Notes: generated by a model not told the origin, from the sequence alone. A stretch of 6,510 nucleotides of DNA from CAUZRD01 sp963582255 (GCA_963582255.1 CAUZRD010000124.1:1-6510), one strand, 5' to 3'. Positions 1 to 5,834 are shown, counted from the stretch's first letter. Made by a program: numbers and translations.

Positions 1-179
1 TTTACAGTATTTTGGTAGGGGTTGGTAGGTGGAAGTTAGTGTCAAGTCTGATGTTTTTAGTGGTTTGTGTAGGTTAAGTCAGATTGACTGCTGGCACGCC
101 CAAATTGTAAATGCCGTGGCATTGAGATCTTTCCATATACACGAGACCAGCCAATCGCTGAAATGGTAAAATGAGATAA
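1..179. other. Non-coding stretch downstream of tRNA-Val
   Basis: I see no supported gene here. One plus-strand frame is open from the left edge to a TAA at 75-77 (24 codons), too short to call. The stretch holds an imperfect inverted repeat (41-51 with 79-88) and one copy of an 11-base repeat (30-40) that recurs upstream of the tRNA. Because the tRNA is on the minus strand, this is its 3' flank. I see no GC-rich hairpin with a T-run that would be a standard tRNA terminator. Confidence 0.5.
41..88. repeat. Imperfect inverted repeat (10-bp arms)
   Basis: GTCAAGTCTGA at 41-51 is complementary to TCAGATTGAC at 79-88, with one bulged base (G46), enclosing about 27 bases. Inside the right arm there is also a small perfect repeat, AGTCA-GAT-TGACT (77-89). 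The stem would form in a transcript from either strand. It lies about 90-140 bases past the tRNA-Val 3' end, so it could act as a processing or termination structure for a long tRNA precursor. It lacks a T-tract and that role is speculative. Confidence 0.3.
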
Positions 180-254
180 TGGTGGGCGCGGCTGGGATTG
201 AACCAGCGACCTCTCCGGTGTGAACGGAACGCTCTCCCACTGAGCTACGCGCCC
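180..254 (-). tRNA. tRNA-Val (anticodon CAC)
   Basis: Read on the minus strand, this folds into a complete cloverleaf. The acceptor stem GGGCGCG pairs with CGCGCCC. The D stem is GCTC/GAGC. The anticodon stem TTCCG/CGGAG encloses the loop TTCACAC, whose anticodon CAC lies at 222-220. A five-base variable loop follows, then a T stem GCTGG/CCAGC around TTCAATC. The discriminator A and an encoded CCA (182-180) complete the 75-base gene. It decodes GUG valine codons in translation. All stems are intact, so this is a functional tRNA rather than a relic. It stands alone, with no other tRNA beside it in the window. Plus-strand and minus-strand ORFs crossing it are meaningless. Confidence 0.97.
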
Positions 255-270
255 GAATTGAGCCGGCGCA

Positions 271-299
271 TTCATGGAAGTTAGTTTCGACCGAGTCAA
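271..299 (-). promoter_or_regulatory. Candidate promoter of tRNA-Val
   Basis: On the minus strand, TTGACT (299-294) matches the -35 consensus in five of six bases. Seventeen bases downstream is CATGAA (276-271), a weak -10. The next bases, TGCGCCGGC, are GC-rich, as is usual in the discriminator of stable-RNA promoters under stringent control. Transcription would begin about 10 bases before the mature tRNA. The -10 match is poor, so the call is tentative. Confidence 0.35.
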
Positions 300-373
300 G
301 CAGCTCACACTTGACGGTGGTGAGGATTTTTGGCTAGTGCGGCATATAGTCATAATAAAAGGCCATAGTATCT

Positions 374-811
374 ATGTGTTTAGTTTTGGAGACTTTCTAC
401 CCGCTAACCCGAGTGCTGGGATGCTGTGCTGCGCTCATACTTCTTGTTGGATGCATTGAAGGCGGGAACGGAGAGCCAAATCTGGCCGTCACTGTTGCTC
501 CTGGTACCTATGAAACTTGCGGCGGTAGAGGTTTTGTGAGCGACGGCGTAAATTTTCTTTCTTCCGCCAGTGGACCTGTCGGTGTAAAGATAGAAATGAG
601 CGAATGTGAGCTAATCAGGGTTTTGGGAATGCCGACAAGCTTAGTCCCCGGCCCACAAGTTCCGGGGCGGCGCCGGATCACCATGGTTTACGCTAATCAA
701 GATGGAACACAGACACATTATGTGTTTTTAAACAATGCTCTTCGAGAAATTAACCTGACCGACCAATCAATGGCGCCTGTTTCGAACATTGTAGGTTCAG
801 GGCAAATGTAG
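374..811 (+). CDS. Putative small lipoprotein with BamE/SmpA-like C-terminal half
   Basis: This is a predicted 145-residue exported lipoprotein of unknown function. Residues 1-27 form a signal peptide: one arginine (R13), a hydrophobic stretch (about 14-26), and a lipobox L24-V25-G26-C27, so C27 would be lipidated. The residue after the cysteine is Ile rather than Asp, which does not suggest inner-membrane retention. The mature part has a stretch around 75-88 (SECELIRVLGMPTSL) followed by RRRITMVY (99-106) and THYVFLNNALREI (114-126). That spacing resembles the SmpA/OmlA (BamE) and related small-lipoprotein folds, in which a helix with LG-x-P precedes two or three strands. The match is by eye and distant. 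ATG 374 is chosen because it gives a complete signal peptide; AAAAGG at 357-362 is a weak ribosome-binding site. The gene is transcribed alone and converges on gph. It could also be an uncharacterised alphaproteobacterial periplasmic protein unrelated to BamE. Confidence 0.65.
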   Translation: MCLVLETFYPLTRVLGCCAALILLVGCIEGGNGEPNLAVTVAPGTYETCGGRGFVSDGVNFLSSASGPVGVKIEMSECELIRVLGMPTSLVPGPQVPGRRRITMVYANQDGTQTHYVFLNNALREINLTDQSMAPVSNIVGSGQM

Positions 812-816
812 AAAAC

Positions 817-834
817 AAAACGAACGTTCTGTTT
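817..834. terminator. AT-rich palindrome between convergent genes
   Basis: The lipoprotein gene (ending at 811) and gph (ending at 863) converge here. AAAC (818-821), GAACGTTC (822-829), T830 and GTTT (831-834) form an interrupted palindrome. It is the only symmetric element in the 51-base gap and might serve as a bidirectional terminator. It is short, not GC-rich and has no clear U-tract, so support is weak. Confidence 0.2.
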
Positions 835-862
835 AGGGGTGGGTATTGTAGACTAACAGCTA

Positions 863-1543
863 TTATGTTTGTCTGAACCGGTGGCTTATCACGTCGATGG
901 CAGCTGCCAGCTCCTGAAACCCGTCAATGATAAGATCTGCGCCAAGGTCTTTAATTGGTGTTTCCGAGTATCCGAAAGTAACGCCTATTACTGGGATTTT
1001 AGCGTTTCGAGCGGCGTTGATGTCGGTGATAGAATCTCCTACCATGATCGTATCAATTGGCTTCGCTTGGCAGCGTGACATAACTTCGAGAATTGGCTCG
1101 GCTTGAGGTTTGGTGACAGCAAGCGTGTCACCGCCGACAACTGTCGAGAAACGGTCTCGCAAATGTAGTTCAGTAAGTAAAAGTTTACTTAGTTTTTCTG
1201 GCTTATTGGTACATACGGCAAGCGTCCAGCCCCTGCCGAGAAGACCATCAAGCGTCTGCTCCACAAACTCGAATGGCCGACTCTTCACGGTAAGATTTTC
1301 CTCATAAATTTGAATAAATTCAACAACTAGCTGATCAATATCCTCATTATTAATACAGGCTCCGTTGGCCTTGAGGCCTAATTCAAGCAGGACACGGGCA
1401 CCACGCCCGACCATCAGTCGGACTGATTGCGCAGGAAGGGCACCATAGCCATGCCGTGTTAAAACTGCATTCATTGCTTCCGCAAGGTCAGGCGCCGTAT
1501 CAACTAGGGTTCCATCGAGATCAAATATAATAAGACGATTCAT
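863..1543 (-). CDS. gph: Phosphoglycolate phosphatase (HAD superfamily)
   Basis: This 226-residue cytoplasmic hydrolase is predicted to dephosphorylate 2-phosphoglycolate to glycolate, clearing the product of oxidative DNA-end repair or Rubisco side reactions. The HAD motifs are complete. Motif I is DLDGTLVDT, with the nucleophile D8 and acid/base D10. Motif II is CTNK (T112). Motif III is the lysine of TKPQAEP (K145). Motif IV is GDSITD, with D170 and D174 binding Mg2+. Residues of about 16-85 form the helical cap of subclass C1. The length fits Gph. Related HAD phosphatases such as pyrophosphatase PpaX or other sugar-phosphate phosphatases share these motifs, so the exact substrate is inferred. 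The start ATG leads directly into MNRLIIFDLDGT, the usual position for this family, but no clear Shine-Dalgarno precedes it. The gene points away from rpiA, across an AT-rich gap. Confidence 0.88.
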   Translation of the reverse strand: MNRLIIFDLDGTLVDTAPDLAEAMNAVLTRHGYGALPAQSVRLMVGRGARVLLELGLKANGACINNEDIDQLVVEFIQIYEENLTVKSRPFEFVEQTLDGLLGRGWTLAVCTNKPEKLSKLLLTELHLRDRFSTVVGGDTLAVTKPQAEPILEVMSRCQAKPIDTIMVGDSITDINAARNAKIPVIGVTFGYSETPIKDLGADLIIDGFQELAAAIDVISHRFRQT

Positions 1544-1874
1544 TGGTTTTAACCGTTATAAAAAGCATTTAACAACAGTGTTTTATAGAGTGAACATAAT
1601 GTAATTTATTGAGAAACCTTAAACCATTCTGTGAGCTATCTTTAATCAGATGTTTTTTTTGAAAGATTTATTGAGCTCGCAATCTAAGTTGAATATTAAG
1701 ATAAAGAATATTATGTAAGGCACTGTTTTAATTATTATAACTATGATCTACTCCTCATGATGCTAGGTGGGCCAAATGTTGTCAATCTACAGCTAGTTGA
1801 TTGCTGTGCGTGATTGGTGCGTGTTAGGAGAACATTGCTGTCAAATTTGTACAATCTCCACGCTGGTAACTTTT
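1544..1874. other. AT-rich intergenic region between divergent gph and the gabD relic/rpiA
   Basis: No gene is supported in these 331 bases. The left two thirds are markedly AT-rich, with a run of eight T (1653-1660) and two AATATT palindromes 15 bases apart (1692-1697 and 1707-1712). AATCAG-N4-TT at 1644-1655 fits the E. coli IHF consensus except its last base. Further right is a short imperfect tandem repeat, TGATTGCTGTGCG (1798-1810) then TGATTGGTGCG (1811-1821). The gap must hold the promoter for gph on the minus strand and probably the one serving rpiA-gor on the plus strand. I see no -35/-10 pair with good matches and normal spacing; TACAAT at 1850-1855 is the best -10-like plus-strand hexamer. 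The composition is consistent with a regulatory region or decayed DNA. Confidence 0.45.
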
Positions 1875-1883
1875 GGAGAGGGG
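1875..1883 (+). promoter_or_regulatory. Ribosome-binding site of the gabD relic
   Basis: The purine-rich stretch GGAGAGGGG ends two bases before ATG 1886; its GGAG core (1875-1878) is seven bases from the ATG. It is a better translation signal than anything directly in front of rpiA, so ribosomes probably still initiate on the relic and terminate at 1961-1963, about 42 bases upstream of the rpiA GTG. Confidence 0.6.
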
Positions 1884-1885
1884 CT

Positions 1886-2005
1886 ATGAAACTGAATGAT
1901 CACTCGCTGCTAAAAGAACAATGCTTTGTTGGCCGTGAGCATGGTCATCTGCTGACCAAATAATTTGTTGAAGTCAAGTATATGCATATGGGCGGTTTTG
2001 CTTAA
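1886..2005 (+). pseudogene. gabD: Relic of succinate-semialdehyde dehydrogenase gene (both ends kept, middle deleted)
   Basis: Translation from ATG 1886 begins MKLNDHSLLKEQCFVG, which closely resembles the N-terminus of GabD-type succinate-semialdehyde dehydrogenases (E. coli, from memory: MKLNDSNLFRQQALING). It then passes straight to GRE, eight diverged codons ending in an in-frame TAA (1961-1963), and FVEVKYMHMGGFA before a second TAA (2003-2005). GabD proteins end with GRE, about eight residues, then a (Y/F)-x-E-(V/I)-K-Y-M-like tail, so the downstream part matches the C-terminus in the same frame and with the same spacing. The family is about 480 residues long, so roughly 440 codons are missing, including the catalytic Cys and Glu and the NAD(P) site. 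The internal TAA could be a former GAA. The product cannot be an enzyme. It may still be translated as a 25-residue leader peptide. The identification is by eye, but agreement at both ends in correct order makes chance unlikely. Confidence 0.75.
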
Positions 2006-2707
2006 GTGTCTGATTCTTCCATAATAGCCAAACGGGCTGCGGCGGTCGCCGCATTGGAACTGGTTGAGCCAGGCATGAAGCTTGGGCTTGGTACCGGCTC
2101 CACGGTTTCTATATTTGTAGATCTTCTCGGTGAGCGTATGTCAGGTGGCTTTCATATTCTTGCGGTTCCAACTTCTGAGCGTACCGCTAGGCAGGCACGT
2201 ACGCATGAGATTCCGCTGTTTCAACTTGATGAGATTGCACCACTCGATCTGACTATCGATGGAGCAGATGAAATTGCTCCAGATCTTAGTATGATCAAAG
2301 GTGGAGGCGGTGCCCATTTGCGGGAAAAAATTGTTGCCAGTGCATCAAAGCGCATGGTCGTAATTGCCGATCAAACCAAATGCGTCAAAGTTCTAGGAGC
2401 GTTTGATTTACCCGTTGAAATTGTCCAGTTTGCCCATGCAACGACGATGGACGCAATCGCGCAAGTATTGCCCGATTTTGCGCTCGCCACCAAACTCACT
2501 TTACGCACCAATGTCGACAATACTCCTTTTGTTTCCGATGGGAATAACTACATCGTCGATTGTGCTTGCGAATGCATTGAAAGTCCGTCTGCTGCTGCCG
2601 CCGCTCTGTCTACCATTACTGGCGTTGTCGAGCATGGTTTGTTTGTCGATATAGCAAGCGAGGCAATCATCGGTCATGCGGATGGAACAGTGGAATGGAT
2701 AGGATGA
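2006..2707 (+). CDS. rpiA: Ribose-5-phosphate isomerase A
   Basis: This 233-residue cytoplasmic enzyme interconverts ribose-5-phosphate and ribulose-5-phosphate in the non-oxidative pentose phosphate pathway. The phosphate-binding loop GLGTGST is at residues 27-33. DGADE (85-89) carries the two aspartates seen in the E. coli active site. KGGGGA (98-103) provides the lysine, and E107 in LREK corresponds to the catalytic base (E103 in E. coli). GVVEHGLF (206-213) is the conserved C-terminal motif. Length is normal for the family and nothing is missing. The GTG at 2006 is the only sensible start: it follows the stop codon of the gabD relic immediately, in the same frame, and gives the typical short lead into KRAAAVAALELV. 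Only GGGCGG (1990-1995) resembles a Shine-Dalgarno. Translation may depend on ribosomes arriving from the upstream relic. gor follows after 40 bases and is probably co-transcribed. Confidence 0.95.
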   Translation: MSDSSIIAKRAAAVAALELVEPGMKLGLGTGSTVSIFVDLLGERMSGGFHILAVPTSERTARQARTHEIPLFQLDEIAPLDLTIDGADEIAPDLSMIKGGGGAHLREKIVASASKRMVVIADQTKCVKVLGAFDLPVEIVQFAHATTMDAIAQVLPDFALATKLTLRTNVDNTPFVSDGNNYIVDCACECIESPSAAAAALSTITGVVEHGLFVDIASEAIIGHADGTVEWIG

Positions 2708-2747
2708 AGCGGTCTGATCAACCACGGTTAAGGATACTATACCCCAA

Positions 2748-4142
2748 ATGATCTCAGAAAAATTGGACTATGACCTTTTTGTCATTGGTGCAGGTTCTGG
2801 TGGAGTCAGGGCGGCGCGTGTTGCTGCTAGTCATGGTGCTAGAGTTGCGATTGCTGAAGAATACGTCGTTGGTGGTACCTGCGTTGTGCGGGGTTGTATC
2901 CCGAAAAAGCTATTCGTCTATGCAAGCCACTTTAGCGAAAATTTCAAAGATGCCAAAGGGTTTGGCTGGACACCAGGCACAGCAACATTTAACTGGAGCA
3001 AGCTTGTTCAGCACAAAGACAACGAGATCGATCGTCTGAATGGTATTTATCTACGCAATTTGAAAAACTCCGGGGTGGAGATATTTGAAACCCGAGCTGT
3101 TCTTGAGGATGCGAATACTGTCAGATTACTCACCTCTGGCCAAAAGGTGGTCGCCGAGAAGATTTTAATCGCGACCGGCGCCTGGCCGTTTGTTCCAAGC
3201 ATACCCGGCGCTGATCTTGCTATTACTTCAAACGAGGCGTTTCATCTTGATAAGCTGCCGCAAAGTATCACTGTAATTGGTGGCGGATACATCGCTGTCG
3301 AATTTGCAGGCATCTTTAATGGACTGGGCGTTGAGACGACGCTAATCTATCGTGGTGAGAAGATTTTGCGTGGTTTTGATGACGATTTGCGCGTCTGTCT
3401 GCAAGATGAGATGAGTAAAAAAGGCATCACAGTCAGCACCAATATAGATCTAGTTTCAGTGGCACGAAACGCCGATGAATTTGAGCTTTCTCTGAACGAT
3501 GGGTCAACCATGACCTCGGGTCTAGTGATGTATGCAACGGGCCGCAAGCCGAATACCAAGGAACTGGGTCTTGAAAAAGCTGGTGTTGTCCTAGGCAGCA
3601 ATGGTGAAATTATTGTAGATAAATTCTCGCAAAGCTCTGTGCCTAATATCTATGCCGTTGGTGACGTGACTGATAGGGAAGCGCTAACTCCTGTCGCCAT
3701 ACGCGAAGGTCATACGTTTGCCGATACGGTGTTTGGCAACGCACCAGCATCGGTCAATTATGATTTTATTCCGACCGCTGTTTTTTCCCAGCCTGAAATA
3801 GGGACCGTTGGAATGACAGAAGCACAAGCGCGTGAGTACACTACATTGGTAGATGTCTATAAATCGGTATTTTCCCCGCTTAAACATACATTGTCGGGGT
3901 CATCCGAGAAAATGATGATGAAACTACTCGTTGATGGAAAGAGTGACCGTGTTCTTGGATGCCACATCATCGGACCCGATGCCGGTGAGATGGTGCAGAT
4001 ATTGGGTATTGCACTTAAAATGGGCGCGACTAAAAAAGATTTTGATGCAACGATCGCGCTTCATCCCTCATCAGCAGAAGAGTTGGTAACCATGCGCGAG
4101 AAATACCATTTGCCCGAAGATGACCCAACCAGTCAGGGCTAG
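2748..4142 (+). CDS. gor: Glutathione reductase (NADPH, FAD-dependent)
   Basis: This 464-residue cytoplasmic flavoenzyme uses NADPH to reduce glutathione disulfide to two glutathione, maintaining thiol redox balance. The FAD-binding motif GAGSGG is at 14-19. The redox-active disulfide is C45/C50 in GGTCVVRGCIPKK, the form I associate with alphaproteobacterial Gor (E. coli has CVNVGC). The NAD(P) Rossmann motif GGGYIAVEF lies at 178-186, and R202 and R208 in YRGEKILRGFD match the arginines that select NADPH over NADH in glutathione reductases. The second FAD motif IYAVGD is at 301-306. The dimerisation domain ends with HPSSAEE (H439, E444), the catalytic His-Glu pair supplied across the dimer. 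Length is full. ATG 2748 has AAGGA at 2730-2734, a rather long 13-base spacing. The gene sits 40 bases after rpiA, whose pathway is linked to NADPH supply. Other disulfide reductases such as mercuric or lipoamide reductase are less likely given the NADPH arginines. Confidence 0.95.
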   Translation: MISEKLDYDLFVIGAGSGGVRAARVAASHGARVAIAEEYVVGGTCVVRGCIPKKLFVYASHFSENFKDAKGFGWTPGTATFNWSKLVQHKDNEIDRLNGIYLRNLKNSGVEIFETRAVLEDANTVRLLTSGQKVVAEKILIATGAWPFVPSIPGADLAITSNEAFHLDKLPQSITVIGGGYIAVEFAGIFNGLGVETTLIYRGEKILRGFDDDLRVCLQDEMSKKGITVSTNIDLVSVARNADEFELSLNDGSTMTSGLVMYATGRKPNTKELGLEKAGVVLGSNGEIIVDKFSQSSVPNIYAVGDVTDREALTPVAIREGHTFADTVFGNAPASVNYDFIPTAVFSQPEIGTVGMTEAQAREYTTLVDVYKSVFSPLKHTLSGSSEKMMMKLLVDGKSDRVLGCHIIGPDAGEMVQILGIALKMGATKKDFDATIALHPSSAEELVTMREKYHLPEDDPTSQG

Positions 4143-4151
4143 ATCGTCTAG
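4139..4151. repeat. Small perfect inverted repeat over the gor stop codon
   Basis: CTAGA-TCG-TCTAG has 5-base arms (4139-4143 and 4147-4151) and overlaps the TAG stop of gor (4140-4142). It has no following T-run, so it is not a standard intrinsic terminator. It might form a minor 3' hairpin on the mRNA. Confidence 0.3.
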
Positions 4152-4417
4152 GGCGAGGCTTACGGAGGATGGCCTTTCTCATGGCATTGGTGCTTACCAT
4201 ATAGAATGATAAGATAGATGACCTTGGCCACAATACACTGCCGTCCGACACCGCATATGCCAGCCGCTAAATGTCACGCCAGTACAATGTTTCCCGTCTA
4301 CGATTCCCCGTGCAGTCAATGTCTGGTAGTAGATGGCTCTATTCGTGTATAAGAGCGCCATACAGGGTGTGAATAAAGGCTTATCACTCTCTGTAACTAT
4401 TTGAATAAACTGAGTTT
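4152..4417. other. Intergenic region between gor and aroG
   Basis: I find no gene in this gap. A short plus-strand reading from ATG 4169 gives only 11 hydrophobic codons with its GGAGG touching the start codon, so it is not convincing. The right part should hold the aroG promoter. TATAAG at 4348-4353 is the best -10-like hexamer, but no good -35 lies 16-18 bases upstream. TGAATAAA occurs twice, at 4370-4377 and 4402-4409, 32 bases apart, which could be coincidence or an operator. No clear terminator for gor is visible. Confidence 0.4.
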
Positions 4418-4421
4418 GGAG
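4418..4421 (+). promoter_or_regulatory. Shine-Dalgarno that decides the aroG start
   Basis: GGAG at 4418-4421 stands eight bases before ATG 4430, an ideal spacing. An in-frame GTG at 4421 would add three residues (M-I-N), but it overlaps this GGAG and has no ribosome-binding site of its own, so the ATG is preferred. Confidence 0.7.
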
Positions 4422-4429
4422 TGATCAAC

Positions 4430-5815
4430 ATGAGCGCGTGGTCGCCGTCGAGCTGGCGTTCGATGCCCATCAGGCAGGTGCCAGAGTACCCTGATCCTAA
4501 AAAGTTGACTGATGCTGAAGATGAAATTAGCAGCTTTCCACCACTGGTTTTTGCCGGTGAGGCACGTAATCTGAAAGAGCGGTTGGCCGAAGCCTCTGCC
4601 GGGCGTGCGTTCTTGCTGTGGGGCGGCGATTGCGCCGAATCTTTTGTAGAACATGGTCCGGACAACGTACGCGACATATTTCGCCTATTTCTTCAGATGG
4701 CGGTTGTTCTGACCTATGCCGGCGCGGTGCCGGTTGTAAAAGTAGGGCGCATAGCTGGCCAGTTTGCAAAACCTCGGTCTTCTCCAACCGAAATCCAGGG
4801 TGATGTCGAGCTAACCAGTTATCACGGCGATATTATCAACGGCATTGGTTTTGATGCCTATCAGCGCGCACCCGATCCTGAGCGGTTACTCAAGGCCTAT
4901 CGTCAGTCCGCGGCAACGCTCAACCTTTTGCGCGCGTTCGCGCAAGGCGGATATGCGGACCTAGAACATGTTCATCAATGGACGTTGGGCTTTCTAGAAA
5001 ATTCACCTGCGGGCGAGCTATATGAAGTGTTGGCCGACCGTATCAGTGAGTCTCTTGCATTCATGCGCGCCTGCGGCATTACCCCTCAATCCGTGCCGCA
5101 ATTGCGCTCCACCGAATTTTATACCTCCCATGAGGCATTGTTGCTTGGCTATGAGCAGGCGCTGACTAGGATAGATTCAACCACCGGTGACTGGTATGCG
5201 ACTTCTGGCCACATGGTTTGGATAGGTGACAGAACAAGGGAGCCGAACGAAGCTCATGTGGAGTATTGTCGTGGGATTAAGAACCCGATCGGTATTAAAT
5301 GTGGGCCAACTCTTGATCCAGATGTTTTAATTCAGCTGCTAGATATTTTAAATCCAGAAGATGAAGCAGGTCGCATCACGCTGGTTGCACGCTTTGGCTC
5401 TGACCAAGTTACCGGAGGGCTTGAAAGGCTGATTCGCTCGGTATCAAAAGAGGGGCGCAAGGTACTTTGGGTATGCGATCCGATGCATGGCAACACGATC
5501 AAAGCTGCCACTGGCTACAAGACTAGGCCGTTTGACCGGGTGATGTTGGAGGTCAATCAATATATGGATATTCATCGCTCGGAGGGAAGTTATCCTGGCG
5601 GTATTCATATTGAGATGACAGGTAATAATGTGACTGAATGTATTGGCGGGGCAAAATCGATTAGCGAGGCCGACTTGTCCGATCGCTATCATACTCACTG
5701 TGATCCAAGACTGAACGCCGATCAGGCGCTTGAACTGGCGTTCCAGATAGCCGAGAAGCTTAAACCTGCACAGTCGCTTCAGGCTATCCCCACGCCGGCT
5801 TTTGCCGGTCTTTAG
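4430..5815 (+). CDS. aroG: 3-Deoxy-7-phosphoheptulonate synthase, class II (DAHP synthase)
   Basis: This 461-residue cytoplasmic enzyme condenses phosphoenolpyruvate with erythrose-4-phosphate, the first step of the shikimate pathway to aromatic amino acids. It belongs to the class II family found in plants, mycobacteria and many alphaproteobacteria, not the E. coli class I family. Visible landmarks, numbered from ATG 4430, are WSPSSWR near the N-terminus (4-10), GGDCAESF (65-72) with the metal-binding C68, VKVGR (103-107) with R107 for PEP, EYCRGIKNPIGIK (278-290) with K290, VCDPMHGNT (348-356) with metal ligand H353, the E of HIEMTG (E395), and HCDPRLN (424-430 region) with metal ligand D425. 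These correspond to M. tuberculosis AroG C87, R126, K306, H369, E411 and D441. The length is close to the mycobacterial enzyme. It appears intact. It is probably a separate transcription unit from rpiA-gor because of the 278-base gap. The symbol aroG follows usage for this family; aroF or aroH are also used. Confidence 0.95.
   Translation: MSAWSPSSWRSMPIRQVPEYPDPKKLTDAEDEISSFPPLVFAGEARNLKERLAEASAGRAFLLWGGDCAESFVEHGPDNVRDIFRLFLQMAVVLTYAGAVPVVKVGRIAGQFAKPRSSPTEIQGDVELTSYHGDIINGIGFDAYQRAPDPERLLKAYRQSAATLNLLRAFAQGGYADLEHVHQWTLGFLENSPAGELYEVLADRISESLAFMRACGITPQSVPQLRSTEFYTSHEALLLGYEQALTRIDSTTGDWYATSGHMVWIGDRTREPNEAHVEYCRGIKNPIGIKCGPTLDPDVLIQLLDILNPEDEAGRITLVARFGSDQVTGGLERLIRSVSKEGRKVLWVCDPMHGNTIKAATGYKTRPFDRVMLEVNQYMDIHRSEGSYPGGIHIEMTGNNVTECIGGAKSISEADLSDRYHTHCDPRLNADQALELAFQIAEKLKPAQSLQAIPTPAFAGL
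5794..5815 (+). terminator. Terminator-like hairpin at the 3' end of aroG
   Basis: CCGGC (5795-5799), loop TTTT (5800-5803) and GCCGG (5804-5808) form a GC-rich stem, extended by a G-U pair (5794 with 5809) and followed by TCTTT then the stop codon. This lies inside the last codons of aroG. It could end or attenuate transcription before nadE, though the T-tract is short and interrupted. The same bases encode the protein's PAFAG tail. Confidence 0.35.
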
Positions 5816-5834
5816 GATCAGCTTTTATCTTGTT

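Noticed and set aside
30..285. The 11-base direct repeat flanking tRNA-Val as phage or island attachment sites
   Set aside because: Attachment repeats normally include the tRNA 3' end itself. Here both copies lie outside the tRNA, one on its promoter side, and there is no integrase or cargo between them.
57..353. 98-codon minus-strand ORF
   Set aside because: It runs straight through the tRNA-Val gene, which explains the sequence completely, and its translation has no recognisable protein character.
274..459. 61-codon plus-strand ORF beginning MEVSFDRVKQ
   Set aside because: It overlaps the start of the lipoprotein gene in another frame, covers the tRNA promoter area, and ends in a Cys/His-rich tail typical of out-of-frame translation. 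No ribosome-binding site is seen.
4169..4204. 11-codon hydrophobic ORF after gor
   Set aside because: GGAGG touches its start codon with no spacing, and it is too short to separate from chance.
4030..4251. 73-codon minus-strand ORF across the gor 3' end
   Set aside because: About half of it is antisense to conserved gor codons and the rest lies in a gap with no supporting start signal.
4384..4677. 97-codon and 85-codon minus-strand ORFs opposite the start of aroG
   Set aside because: They are antisense to a strongly conserved enzyme gene, contradict each other in frame, and show no known motif.
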